64,000 nucleotides of DNA from Serripes groenlandicus (lineage: Eukaryota > Mollusca > Bivalvia > Cardiida > Cardiidae): positions 44,469,872 through 44,533,871 of the forward strand of contig JASEVX010000007.1 of assembly GCA_031761405.1 (NCBI GenBank), given 5' to 3'. This document shows positions 32,322 through 44,886 of this stretch, piece by piece; position 1 is the stretch's first letter, and the number at the start of each line of letters is the position of its first letter. The notes under the pieces were generated by a model, which saw only the letters and a program-made list of their open reading frames with translations, ran no database searches and had not been told where the DNA came from. A program made the translations under genes and the position numbers.

Positions 32322-33155
32322 TGTGCAAGATTAAAGACAATCAAGTTGTTACAGTTTTACTGTTCTTTAGATGAATTAATATATATAGATTATTCGCAGA
32401 TAGTTTACTGTAAACCTTCCAACAATAGACATATGGCCCACTTTTGCTCCTGCTGATGCACTGTTTATCCACTCGCTCTGAATAACAATTATAATACTTA
32501 ACTTGAGCCCGTCCAAGGGCACATGTACAAGTTGACTTTGGTGATTAGTATAGATCCAAATCCGCACAATCCGAACTAAATCTACGCTGATAGATATTAC
32601 TCGCATAAGCTTCTTAGAAGATTCTCTTAACACTTTCCTTCATACAACAATTCTGCAGCAGACGATTTTGAACATATTTTGTCAAAAAATAGAAAATCTT
32701 TACAATTGAATGGATAACCTATGACTGAAAGTGGAAAACATTGTGGAAAAAGGCGAAATTGCTTGTTTTGAGCAATTTCTTCTTTTGTCACTATGTTTTC
32801 AAAAAGCCGTCTGCTGCAAAGGCGTATATATATATAAGGGAAAGTGTTAACTGACAAGGCTGAGCAAATGGACAGACTGGTCTTAACCTACACTATTAAC
32901 AAATGCAACCTGCTACCTTTTCATAAGGACGGGCTCATTATAACATATGGGGGTTATAGAAATAAAAATAGATGAACAAATAAATATGAATCGAAATAAT
33001 GAAAATCCAAAAAATATGCGTCAACTTTAGATTTATCATAACGCTTACCATTCGGGTAGCATATACAACAAAATCTGCAGCAAGATAATTTAAAATTATC
33101 TTACTAAAGATATGGAAAATCTCTATAAATGAAAGTATAATCATTTAATAGAGTT
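32322..33155. repeat. First copy of the T5 block, tandemly doubled
   Basis: Contains T5 (32515-32936) with nested MITE-1 (TTAA 32637-32640 and 32847-32850) and a 55-bp segment (AATGAAAATCCAAAAAATAT ...) missing from the copies at 26136 and 33156. Confidence 0.75.
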
Positions 33156-34456
33156 GCAAGATTAAAGACAATCAAGTTGTTACAGTTTTACTGTTCTTTA
33201 GATGAATTAATATATATAGATTATTCGCAGAAAGTTTACTGGAAACCTTCCAACAATAGACATATTAGCCCACTTTTGCTCCTGCTGATGCACTGTTTAT
33301 CCACTCGCTCTGAATAACAATGTTAAACTTTATTTAATACTTTACTTGAGCCCGTACAAGGGCACAGGTACAAGTTGACTTTGGTGATTAGTATAGATCC
33401 AAATCCGCACAATCCGAACTAAATCTACGCGGATAGATATTACTCGCATAAGCTTCTTAGAAGATTCTCTTAACACTTTCCTTCATACAACATTTCTGCA
33501 GCAGACGATTTTGAACATATTTTGTCAAAAAAATAGAAAATCTTTACAATTGAATGGATAACCTATGACTAAAAGTGGAAAACATTGTGGAAAAAGGAGA
33601 AATTGTTTGTTTTGAGCAATTTCCTCTTTTGTCACTATGTTTTTAAAAAGCCGTCTGCTGCAGAGGCGTATATATATAAGGGAAAGTGTTAACTGACAAG
33701 GCTGAGCAAATGGACAGACTGGTCTTAACCTACACTATTAACAAATGCAACCTGGTACCTTTTCCTAAGGACGGGCTCATTATAACATATGGGGGTTATA
33801 GAAATAAAAATAGATGAACAAATAAATATGAATCGAAATTCGGGTAGCATATACAACAACATCTGCAGCAAGATAATTTAAAATTATCTTACTAAAGATA
33901 TGGAAAATCTCTGTAAATGAAAGTATAATCATATAATAGAGTTGCAAAACATGGCAAAAGAAGAAAATTTCATTATGAACAGGATATTTGTGTTTGTGTA
34001 AACTAAGATGTTGAAGTTTTATTGAATTGGTCATCTGTGTTTTATCTGTCGTGTTAAAGAGAGAGGACCGAATCACAGACATGAAAAAAAAAGAGTTGTG
34101 GTTTATATGTTAAAAGGTTTAAAAGTTTCATAGAACTATTTGAAATGCATTTAAGATGTTCAATATTCAATAACTAAATGAGCGTGAAATATGTTTAGAT
34201 AAGAGTCGATAGTTGTGCGTTAACTTGTTTTCTTAATAGGGGCGCGGGAGTCTATTCTGCAGGCATTCTATTCTAATTCTCAAAAGAGCCACCATGGCTC
34301 GGTGCCGGTGCTCATTGATATTGTCAAACGTAAACTTTAAATCACGGGAACTTTATTTATTTGGTTGGAACACAACGCGCAATAAACTGTAAGAATTCTG
34401 AGTTTATTTTAATCTCGTATTTAATTGATAGACCAATCATGTAAAACTACTTTTAT

Positions 34457-34474
34457 TGGTGCCGTGACCAGGAT
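34457..34474 (+). promoter_or_regulatory. Primer binding site, tRNA-His type (unit 2)
   Basis: Identical to the unit 1 site, 7024 bp downstream; an LTR-like block precedes it from about 34154. Confidence 0.75.
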
Positions 34475-34924
34475 CAGTATTAAGTGGTGTTTGGTTGTTT
34501 TCTGAAACGAAGGAAGTGAACAGAACCAGAGACAACGATGATGCTTAAGGAAGGCGTTTTATATTCTTAAGTGTTGAGAAGTTGACTGTGTTTAAGTTGT
34601 TCTATAAGGATTTGAAATGGAAGCAGGATACTACTGATCTGAATTGACATTTTCGTCAGGATCTGGCGCAAAACATGACTAAAGATCAACGACAGCAAAC
34701 TAATTTAACTGAACAAATATTCGAGAATTAAGCAACTTGAGATCTCAAACGTTAAAGATGCTCGAGTCATTGAATTCGACGGAAACAGGAAACTATTCAG
34801 CGACTTGATAACATCTGTCGATAAAATATTGCACATTGTAAAATGTGCCAGAAGACTAAAAACAGTTGTGATGTATCAGACGAGCACTGCCACTGTGTAG
34901 GGTTTTCTGCATCAGTGTTTCAAG

Positions 34925-35269
34925 GAAAGGTCTGATGCATCGTGGTCCGTGCTGAGGAAGGAGTTAGTCCGGAGAATCAGTGATGTTAGTGATAGGCACT
35001 TGGCCATTAGCATGTTCAGAAAAGAGAAAGGAAGTAAACGAAAACATAGTTGACTATTTCGAAAGGATAGTTTCTTTATCAAAGGAAGTAAATTTCATTG
35101 GTCGCGTGCCCATTAAGGAAGATCACTTGCATTATGTGAGATATTTCAAATGTAACAAATTTGGGCTTTAGGCAAACAAATGTAGATGCAAACAATGCTT
35201 CAGTTTGTTGTCGTTTCTTATAGACGTGGTCACGAAGGGCATATTGTAGAGCATTGCAAAATGATCCCT
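34925..35269 (+). pseudogene. Gag remnant (unit 2)
   Basis: Same breaks as unit 1. In addition the second knuckle Cys codon (35225) is CGT (Arg), so two metal ligands are lost. Confidence 0.7.
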
Positions 35270-35419
35270 TTTAAAAGGTCGAAATATTCATAGACTCTTT
35301 GGCGAAAGAGGTCTGGCCGATGAAAACAACATGGCAACAATTAAGGTCAACATTTATGTTTCTGGAAATCTAAATTCAGGTAAATAAGAAAAAATATTGG
35401 TAAACAGAGATAACGATGT

Positions 35420-35664
35420 CTTGTTGATACAGGCGCGGAATTGCCATTGATGTATCGTCGTATTTACGACAAATTGGCAAATAAGCCAACTAGAAGAAAA
35501 TTGCATTTACTTGCAATCTGCTAATGGTAGACCATTAGGTTGCAATTGGTTATTCAATGTTAAATTAAGTATCGATGGATCCGAAATATCGCAAGACTTC
35601 TATGTTATTCGTGAATTGAATAGAAATTTTATTCTTGGGTTGGATTTCTTGAAGAAAAAAAAAA
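35420..35664 (+). pseudogene. Retropepsin remnant (unit 2)
   Basis: LVDTGAELPLMY start and NFILGLDFL end, with the same internal frameshift as unit 1; only a few base differences. Confidence 0.75.
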
Positions 35665-36343
35665 TGTGAAAGTAGTATGAGAGTAGCATGCAAAGTATAT
35701 ATAAGTTTGTAAGAAAAGGCTCACATAACATCTACACTTAGGTTTAAAAGGTATTGTCGAGTTAAACAAATTACAGCCACAAAGACATGTTAATATTTAT
35801 GTTCTTGAAATCGTAATTCATAATTGAGAAAAGTATGAAACAGAGATAGGCCGTTGATAAAAGCGCAGAATTATATTTGAAGAATGGCTTTGAGAAATGA
35901 ATTTAAGAAATTGTCAATTTTACAAACTACATGTTTATCAAATAGGAATGTTAAAGGAAGTCTTAGGATGTCGGATCAATTTCTGAATCAAAGTCATGCT
36001 GCGATCAGATTAAGTTTACCCGAGTAGCAGTTTCCAATCTCGGAATTCGAAAACAAGGGGAGAATTGTATGGACAAATTGAGGTATTTTACCTTCTTTGT
36101 CTGTGTAAAAACTTCCCCCCTTCTATACAAATTTAGGGGGATATTCAAAACAGTGTGAACGATCCCCCCTCCTAGATTGAAAACTGGAGTAATTTTACAG
36201 CAGTCCTTTAGTCTTATTGTTTACAACTGATGTAGCTTTAACAGTGCATTTGCTTAAACATAGACTGCTATCTTGAGGAGAAGATTTGCACAACATGTCC
36301 GTGCTAGAACTACACCATGTTGTTCATATGGTTAGGAATTATC

Positions 36344-36556
36344 TTAACCCTTTCAGCGCCGAATTGTTTCAAGTAGACTCTTCGATGTTCAAACTCGGAC
36401 GACTCTATTTTCATGTTATATGATTTTTGGAATATTTTTATAAATCACAGCCAAACAATGCAGATTTCAGGTGAGACAGCTCGTTACGAGCTGACTCACC
36501 TGAATCTGCATTGTTTGCAAAAAGCTCAATATTGCCTTTGGCGCTGAAAGAATTAA
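36344..36556 (+). mobile_element. MITE-2 copy, intact (unit 2)
   Basis: TTAA at both ends; same structure and duplicated flank as 29337-29549, offset 7007 bp. It was copied by the segmental duplication and is not an independent insertion. Confidence 0.88.
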
Positions 36557-37907
36557 ACATAGACTGCTATCTTGAGGAGAAGATGTGCACAAAATGTCCG
36601 TGTTAGAACTACACCATGTTGTTAATATGGTTAGGAATTATCTTAAGAAGGCTAAGACACGCTAAAATAAATACGCAAATAAAGGTTCAACATTAATTGA
36701 GAGCGCAATTAGTGACAACTTATTCTACAATCAATATTAACGAGATGCTATATTATATGTGAAATGTAATACCTTATTACGCGGTAATTGAAAGATAGGA
36801 ACGGTTTCGTATGTTATCAAAATCACATAACATGCGCAACATGTTATAGTGCACGCTGGATCGTGGACATTATTTTAAATTGACGATTGGAAATATGAAA
36901 AGAAAGAACTGTCGAGGAATTTGAGAAAAGTCAAACACGCTGTATTCCATAATATAATTGCGAACAAGAAGGTTCTTTTGACTCTGATAGATTTATCCCA
37001 AATGAGACAGAGAATTATGAGTTTGAGAAATAATATCCTAGTCCTTGTATAACATGAACAGAGATGCTGTAAAAGGAAATTTCTCAAGAAATATAGGCTG
37101 TTCCACGAGAAAACCAACATTATGGACTCTGTGTGTAATGTATCGACACAGATCAGCCTCCCTAAATGAAGACATATTTATTTGAATAGGGTTGAAAACA
37201 TTTTGTCAAAAGGAGAAATTGCTCATCTGCGAGAATATCCTAAAGGTAGCGTTTTTCCAACTCGTAAATAAGCCTAAGCACTATTAAAAACTTCCCCACC
37301 GTGGACTAAATGTATATTTAGACATCGGCAAATAGTTATATACTCCTCCGTTGACTGCAAATACAAAGTCAGGCAAGAAAATGGTGAGAATAAAGACGTC
37401 AGTAAATAAGATGACCACAAAGTGGAATGCTCTACGACAAATCATGGCGGGTTGTTGTGGATCATGTGACTATCCCATTTTCAATAGTATTATTTGTTAC
37501 CGCATCGCACACAGTAGGAATACCAATGTTTGTGGTCAATCTGTTTTTATCTTGATAGTAGCCGAAGAATTCCAATTAGTTCTTACTTTATGTAAATACA
37601 TCTTGCACATAAACAAACAAATTAATCCTTTTTTGCTTGACTCATGCTGTGGGGGTATTATTTTTAGTCATAGCTTGATTCTTTCAGCGCCGAATTGTCT
37701 GAAGTACACTCGTCCATGTTCAAAATGGGGCGACTCCATTTTTCATGTTATAAGAGCTATCGTTTATTTTGATAACTAAACTGCAAACAATAATGATTTC
37801 AGCTGAATCTGTATTGTTTGCATAATAGCTCGATCCCAGGCTGGGTCATAACAATGATAGAAATGGCTTTCCCTCGTTGGCGCTCAAGGTTGTGGGGTGT
37901 CCATTAC

Positions 37908-38815
37908 GACTGACTCTCTGATGTAAGGATAAATGGACCAGTAGTACTGGTAACTTACGCAGGACACGCCGTGATATAACTGACTGGCTGGTGTCAGGAT
38001 AAATGGACCAGTAGTACTGGTAACCTATCCAGGACACGCCGTGATATAACTGACTAGCTCGTGTCTGGATAAATGGACTAGTAGTACTGGTAACTTATCC
38101 AGGACACGCCGTGATATAACTGACTGGCTGGTGTCAGGATAAATGGACTAGTAGTACTGGTAACTTATCCAGAACACGCCGTGATATAACTGACTGGCTG
38201 GTGTCTGGATAAATGGACCAGTAGTACTGGTAACTTATCCAGGACACGCCGTGATATAACTGACTGGCTGGTGTCAGGATAAATAGACCAGTAGTACTGG
38301 TAACTTATCCAGAACACGCCGTGATATAACTGACTGGCTGGTGTCAGGATAAATGGACTAGTAGTACTGGTAACTCATCCAGAACACGCCGTGATATAAC
38401 TGACTGGCTGGTGTCTGGATAAATGGACCAGTAGTACTGGAAACTGATCCAGAACACGCCGTGATATAACTGACTGGCTGGTGTCTGGATAAATGGACCA
38501 GTAGTACTGGTAACTTATTCAGGACACGCCGTGATATAACTAACTGGCTAATGTCTGGATAAATGGACCAGTAGTACTGGTAACTTATCCAGGACACGCC
38601 GTGATATAACTAACTGGCTGGTGTCAGGATAAATGGACCAGTAGTACTGGTAACTTACCCAGGACACGCCGTGATATAACTGACTGGCTGGTGTCTGGAT
38701 AAATGGACCAGTAGTACTGGTAACTTACCCAGGACACGCCGTGATATAACTAACTGGCTGGTGTCAGGATAAATGGACCAGTAGTACTGGTAACTTACAC
38801 AGGAAACGCTTTGAT
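37908..38815 (+). repeat. 70-bp SINE-derived array, about 13 units (unit 2)
   Basis: Same unit and flanks as the unit 1 array, with one more repeat, which accounts for the 70-bp shift of downstream blocks. Confidence 0.93.
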
Positions 38816-39112
38816 ATAACTGATAAACGGCGTTAAACACCATGCAAACGGTTGATATGAAATATGTAGGAGACGGGTTCGGTCCGGTGTGTGTAACGGC
38901 TTGAAGCTTTATTACTTGATCATCCAAACCCTGTCACGGATTGAATCAAACCCCGCCGCCTATCTATTTGTATAGTCAAGCAAAGTTCGAAAATGTGAAG
39001 CGGTCGCGTTGAACATACATATTCAAACTCCTATCTACCGTTGAAGATAAATTACAGTGAAAATGCCACATTAAATGTGAAATTTAACTTCTTCTCACTT
39101 TCAGATATCTTT

Positions 39113-39290
39113 CAGAAATATGGATGCAAAAGGAGAAATCGCTGAAATAGAGCAATTCCCCTTTTGCTACAATATTTTCAAATGTATTCTTAAATACTAA
39201 ATCCCTTCATCAAAAGAAAGTTTTCAAATATTTCCAAAAACGATTTCAAAGTCGTCTGCTGCAGATTTTGTTCTATGTGGATGATGATTA
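39113..39290 (+). mobile_element. MITE-1 copy (unit 2)
   Basis: Counterpart of 25690-25906: GGAGAAATCGCTGAAATAGA centre, AGTCGTCTGCTGCAGATTTT right half. Confidence 0.6.
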
Positions 39291-41316
39291 AATATAACTA
39301 ACAGTTCTAAGTAAAATAACAATTCTGTTTATATTTAGCGTAAGAATAAACTTTGAAAAAACATATTAATCTGACACTTACAATAATGGATCTAAAGAAC
39401 TTTATTTGTAAACATTTCAAAGCTTTCTGACGTAAATACGTTCTATTTCTTTAGAAACTCAATGAAAAGTCTTTTGAATGACACAGATGAAAATTTTGTC
39501 AAAAAATAGAAAATCTTTACAATTGAATGGATAACCTATGACTGAAAGTGGAAAACATTGTGGAAAAAGGCGAAATTGCTTGTTTTGAGCAATTTCTTCT
39601 TTTGTCACTATGTTTTCAAAAAGCCGTCTGCTGCAAAGGCGTATATATATATAAGGGAAAGTGTTAACTGACAAGGCTGAGCAAATGGACAGACTGGTCT
39701 TAACCTACACTATTAACAAATGCAACCTGCTACCTTTTCATAAGGACGGGCTCATTATAACATATGGGGGTTATAGAAATAAAAATAGATGAACAAATAA
39801 ATATGAATCGAAATAATGAAAATCCAAAAAATATGCGTCAACTTTAGATTTATCATAACGCTTACCATTCGGGTAGCATATACAACAAAATCTGCAGCAA
39901 GATAATTTAAAATTATCTTACTAAAGATATGGAAAATCTCTATAAATGAAAGTATAATCATATAATAGAGTTGCAAGATTAAAGACAATCAAGTTGTTAC
40001 AGTTTTACTGTTCTTTAGATGAATTAATATATATAGATTATTCGCAGATAGTTTACTGTAAACCTTCCAACAATAGACATTTTGGCCCACTTTTGCTCCT
40101 GCTGATGCACTGTTTATCCACTCGCTCTGAATAACAATTATAATACTTAACTTGAGCCCGTCCAAGGGCACATGTACAAGTTGACTTTGGTGATTAGTAT
40201 AGATCCAAATCCGCACAATCCGAACTAAATCTACGCGGATAGATATTACTCGCATAAGCTTCTTAGAAGATTCTCTTAACACTTTCCTTCATACAACAAT
40301 TCTGCAGCAGACGATTTTGAACATATTTTGTCAAAAAATAGAAAATCTTTACAATTGAATGGATAACCTATGACTGAAAGGGGAAAACATTGTGGAAAAA
40401 GGCGAAATTGCTTGTTTTGAGCAATTTCTTCTTTTGTCACTATGTTTTCAAAAAGCCGTCTGCTGCAAAGGCGTATATATATATAAGGGAAAGTGTTAAC
40501 TGACAAGGCTGAGCAAATGGACAGACTGGTCTTAACCTACACTATTAATAAATGCAACCTGCTACCTTTTCATAAGGACGGGTTCATTATAACATATGGG
40601 GGTTATAGAAATAAAAATAGATGAACAAATAAATATGAATCGAAATAATGAAAATCCAAAAAATATGCGTCAACTTTAGATTTATCATAACGCTTACCAT
40701 TCGGGTAGCATATACAACAAAATCTGCAGCAAGATAATTTAAAATTATCTTACTAAAGATATGGAAAATCTCTATAAATGAAAGTATAATCATATAATAG
40801 AGTTGCAAAACATGGCAAAAGAAGAAAATGTCATTATGAACAGGATATTTGTGTTTGTGTAAACTAAGATGTTGAAGTTTTATTGAATTGGTCATCTGTG
40901 TTTTATCTGTGGTGTTAAAGAGAGAGGACTGAATCACAGACATGAAAAGAAAGAATTGTGGTTTATATGTTTAAAGGTTTAAAAGTTTCATAGAACTATT
41001 TGAAATGCATTTAAGATGTTCAATATTTAATAACTAAATGAGCGTGAAATATGTTTAGATAAGAGTCGATAGTTGTGCGTTAACTTGTTTTCTTAATAGG
41101 GGCGCGGGAGTCTATTTTGCAGGCATTCTATTCTAATTCTCAAAAGAGCCACCATGGCTCGGTGCCGGTGCTCATTGATATTGTAAAACGTAAACTTTAA
41201 ATCACGGGAACTTTATTTATTTGGTTGGAACACAACGCGCAATAAACTGTAAGAATTCTGAGTTTATTTTAATCTCGTATTTAATTGATAGACCAATCAT
41301 GTAAAACTACTTTTAT

Positions 41317-41334
41317 TGGTGCCGTGACCAGGAT
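41317..41334 (+). promoter_or_regulatory. Primer binding site, tRNA-His type (unit 3)
   Basis: Same 18 bases as the other two units. Confidence 0.75.
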
Positions 41335-41784
41335 CAGTATTAAGTGGTGTTTGGTTGTTTTCTGAAACGAAGGAAGTGAACAGAACCAGAGACAACGATG
41401 ATGCTTAAGGAAGGCGTTTTATATTCTTAAGTGTTGAGAAGTTGACTGTGTTTAAGTTGTTCTATAAGGATTTGAAATGGCAGCAGGATACTACTGATCT
41501 GAATTGACATTTTCGTCAGGATCTGGCGCAAAACATGACTAAAGATCAACGACAGCAAACTAATTTAACTGAACAAATATTCGAGAATTAAGCAACTTGA
41601 GATGTCAAACGTTAAAGATGCTCGAGTCATTGAATTCGACGGAAACAGGAAACTATTCAGCAACTTGATAACATCTGTCGATAAAATATTGCACATTGTA
41701 AAATGTGCCAGAAGACTAAAAACAGTTGTGATGTATCAGACGAGCACTGCCACTGTGTAGGGTTTTCTGCATCAGTGTTTCAAG

Positions 41785-42130
41785 AAAAGGTCTGATGCAT
41801 CGTGGTCCGTTCTGAGGAAGGAGTTAGCCCGGAGAATCAGTGATGTTAGTGATAGGCACTTGGCCATTAGCATGTTCAGAAAAGGGAAAGGAAGTAAACG
41901 AAAACATAGTGGACTATTTCGAAAGGATAGTCTCTTTATCAAAAGAAGCAAATTTCATTGGTCGCGTGCCCATTAAGGAAGATCACTTGCATTATTTGAG
42001 ATATTTCAAATGTAACAAATTTGGGCTTTAGGCAAACAAATGTAGATGTAAACAATGCTTCAGTTTGTTGTCGTTTCTTATATATGTGGTCACGAAGGGC
42101 ATATTGTAGAGCATTGTAAAATGATCCCTT
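41785..42130 (+). pseudogene. Gag remnant (unit 3)
   Basis: Same architecture. Base differences include VDYFERIVSLSKEANF and a knuckle segment with TATATGTGGTCAC, which keeps the second Cys but changes the residue before it. Confidence 0.65.
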
Positions 42131-42279
42131 TTAAAAGGTCGAAATATTCATAGACTCTTTGGCGAAAGAGGTCTGGCCGATGAAAACAACATGGCAAAAA
42201 TTAAGATCAACATTTATGTTTCTGGAAATCCAAATTCAGGTAAATAAGAAAAAATATTGGTAAACAGAGATAACGATGT

Positions 42280-42525
42280 CTTGTTGATACAGGCGCGGAA
42301 TTGCCATTGATGTATCGTCGTATTTACGACGAATTGGCAAATAAGCCAACAAGAAGAAAATTGCATTTACTTTCAATCTGCTCATGGTAGACCATTAGGT
42401 TGCAATTGGTTATTCAATGTTAAATTAAGTATCGATTGATCCAGAATATCGCAAGATTTCTATGTTTATTCGCGATTTGAATAGTAGTAATTTTATTCTT
42501 GGGTTGGATTTCTTGAAGAAAAAAA
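42280..42525 (+). pseudogene. Retropepsin remnant (unit 3)
   Basis: LVDTGAELPLMY and, after frame breaks, NFILGLDFLKKKK. The AATAGTAGTAATTTT stretch adds three bases relative to units 1 and 2. Confidence 0.7.
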
Positions 42526-43210
42526 AAATATGTAAAAGTAGTATGAGAGTAGCATGCCAAGCATATATAAGTTTGTTAGAAAAGGCTCACATAACATCTA
42601 CAATTAGGTTTAAAAGGTATTATCGAGTTAAACAAATTACAGCCACAAAGACATGTTAATATTTATGTTATGGAAATCGTAATTTCATGTTTGAGAAAAA
42701 TATGGAAACAGATAGGTCGTTGATAAAAGCGCAGAATTATATTTGAAGAATGGCTTTGAGAAATGAATTTGAGAAATTGTCAACTTCACAAACTACATGT
42801 TTATCAAATAGGAATGTTAAAGGAAGTCTTAGGATGTCGGATCAATTTCTGAATCAAAGTCATGCTGCGATCAGATTAAGTTTACCCGAGTAGCAGTTTC
42901 CAATCTCGGAATTCGAAAACAAGGGGAGAATTGTATGGACAAATTGAGGTATTTTTCCTTCTTTATCTGTGTAAAAGACTTCCCCACTTGTATACAAATT
43001 TAGGGGGATATTCAAAACAGTGTGAACGACCCACCCTCCTAGATTGAAAACTGGAGTAATTTTACAGCAGTCCTTTAGTCTTATTGTATACAACTGATGT
43101 AGCTTTAACAGTGCATTTGCTTAAACATAGACTGCTATCTTGAGGATAATATTTGCACAAACTGTCCGTGCTAGAACTACACCATGTTGTTCATATGGTT
43201 AGGAATTATC

Positions 43211-43393
43211 TTAACCCTTTCAGCGCCGAATTGTTTCAAGTAGACTCTTCGATGTTCAAACTCGGACGACTCTATTTTCACGTTATATGATTTTTGGAAT
43301 ATTTTATATAAATCACAGCCAAACGAGCCGACTCACCTGAATCTGCATTGTTTGCAAAAAGCTCAATATTGCCTTTGGCGCTGAAAGAGTTAA
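43211..43393 (+). mobile_element. MITE-2 copy with central deletion (unit 3)
   Basis: TTAACCCTTTCAGCGCCGAA and TTTGGCGCTGAAAGAGTTAA ends. One arm of the central palindrome is missing (CCAAACGAGCCGACTCACCT). The flank is single here: TTAA is followed directly by GAAGGCTAAGACACG. Confidence 0.8.
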
Positions 43394-43737
43394 GAAGGCT
43401 AAGACACGCTAAAATAAATACGCAAATAAAGGTTCAACATTAATTGAGAGCGCAATTAGTGACAACTTATTCTACAATCAATATCAACGAGATGCTGAAT
43501 TATATGTGAAATGTAAAACCTTATTACGCGATAATTGAACGATAGGAACGGTTTCGTATGTTATCAAAACCACTTAACATGCACCACATGTTTATAGTGC
43601 ACGCTGGATCGTGGACGTTATTTTAAATTGACGATTGGAAATATGAAAAGAAAGAACTGTCGAGGAATTTGAGAAAAGTTAAACACGCTTTATTCCATAA
43701 TATAATTGCGAACAAAAAAGTTCTTTTGACTCTGATA

Positions 43738-44236
43738 ACATTTTATCACATAAATACCCTTATTTTCAAGTTGAGAACAAATCATGAAACAACGTTATCA
43801 TACACGTGTGATAACAAAAATACGTCATACACGCGACTACTGATGACGTCATTTTGACCTTTATCTTTATTATGTTTATTGTTAAGTTGTTAAATTTTAC
43901 ACATTGAAAAATGCAATAATACGTTATTTTGAATAAATAACGAGTCTTAATTGTTTAAAACATTGTTGTTTTTTTTCTTCTTATTGAAAAATGATGAGGA
44001 CTACTTTTTTATGCGGTGAATCACAAGTTCTTATGAAGAATATGTTATTCGGTCTTTATTTTGATGTTGTCAATATTTTTCATTAAAACACACTGTTTAG
44101 GTGATAAAAAGAATCCATCACTCGTTTTTCTTTGGAGAAGATTTCTTAAATTCGCCAAGAGGCTCCGTTAATAACCGTCTTTTTCTAGACTCATTTAAGA
44201 AATCTTGATCTCCAAAGAAAACTCATGATGGATCCT
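43738..44236. mobile_element. Unit 3-specific segment ending in an inverted repeat
   Basis: Absent at the matching places in units 1 and 2 (CTCTGATAGATTTATCCC). Its right part has arms of about 40 bp: AATCCATCACTCGTTTTTCT / TTGGAGAAGATTTC (44112-44152) and GAAATCTTGATCTCCAAAGA / AAACTCATGATGGAT (44191-44234). Unrecognised. Confidence 0.55.
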
Positions 44237-44325
44237 ATATATCCCAAATGAGACAGAGAATTATGATTTTTTTGAAATAATATCCTAGTCCTTGTATAAC
44301 ATGAACAGAGATGCAGGAAAAGAGT

Positions 44326-44454
44326 AATGATTCCTGGAACAGAAAATCCACAGGAAATCTGTCCGGATTAGCCTGCGCGGCATGCTTAGGCTGATCCGGG
44401 TCGATACTTTACGCAGAGTCCACAATGTTGGTTTTCTCGTGGGACGGCTCATTT
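44326..44454. mobile_element. T3 right half
   Basis: GGAACAGAAAATCCACAGG, GATCCGGGTCGATACTTTAC, GTTGGTTTTCTCGTGGGACG, GCTC. Complements the truncated T3 at the 30.1- and 37.1-kb junctions. Confidence 0.7.
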
Positions 44455-44656
44455 GTGGTAAACAGAGTGGAGAAGAGACGGTCAATTAATGATGCCGTTA
44501 TCTCTCATCACCCAGGCCCTTCCTGTTTTGATGACGATGTTATGTCTGTTGATGACACCGATCAATATCAGCACAACTGTGTTGAGCAATAGCCATAATT
44601 AAAGAAAAATATTTTTAAAGGATCCATCACAAAGACACATTATGCCGTTGTTCATG

Positions 44657-44886
44657 TTAAGCCTTTCCCTCATACGACAATTCTGCAGCAGACGACTTTG
44701 AACATATTTTGTCAAAAAATGGAAAATCTCTATAATTGAATGGATAACCTATGACTAAAAGTGGAAAACATTGTGTCAAAAGGAGAAATTGCACGTTTTG
44801 AACAATTTCTTCTTTTGTCACTATGTTTTCAAATAGCCGTCTGCTGCAGAGGCATCAGAAAGCGTCTATATGAGGGAAAGGGTTAA
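44657..44886 (+). mobile_element. MITE-1 copy, intact
   Basis: TTAA at both ends (44657-44660, 44883-44886), GCCTTTCCCTCATACGACAA left end, TATATGAGGGAAAGGG right end. Confidence 0.87.

Larger units (their letters stand above)
26136..33155. repeat. Unit 1 of the 7-kb tandem duplication
   Basis: Starts at AAGATTAAAGACAATCAGGT and ends where that same sequence recurs after AGAGTTGC at 33150. It contains T5/MITE-1, the LTR relic, MITE-2, a truncated T3, a 12-copy 70-bp array and a second copy of the T5 block (32322-33155). Confidence 0.8.
33156..39975. repeat. Unit 2 of the 7-kb tandem duplication
   Basis: T5 at 33348-33778 with nested MITE-1 (TTAA 33470-33473 and 33689-33692), PBS, gag, pro, MITE-2, truncated T3 (about 37095-37160), 70-bp array and a partly deleted T5 block (39480-39975). 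Confidence 0.8.
23038..44453. repeat. Tandem segmental duplication, about 7-kb unit, roughly three units
   Basis: The same ordered blocks recur: [SINE-derived 70-bp array] - [T5 with nested MITE-1] - [LTR relic with tRNA-His PBS, gag and pro] - [MITE-2]. Boundaries placed by repeated sequence: partial unit 0 at 23038-26135, unit 1 at 26136-33155, unit 2 at 33156-39975, partial unit 3 at 39976-44453. Unit 1 to 2 offsets are 7024 bp in the left part, 7007 bp in the middle (small deletions) and 7077 bp after the array (one extra 70-bp repeat). Units 1 and 2 differ at only scattered bases over the LTR relic; unit 3 is more diverged. Confidence 0.92.
39976..44453. repeat. Unit 3 of the 7-kb tandem duplication, partial and more diverged
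   Basis: T5 (40154-40585) with nested MITE-1 (TTAA 40276-40279 and 40496-40499), PBS, gag, pro, and a deleted MITE-2. A unit-specific insertion (43738-44236) follows, then the right half of T3. No 70-bp array follows. Confidence 0.8.
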
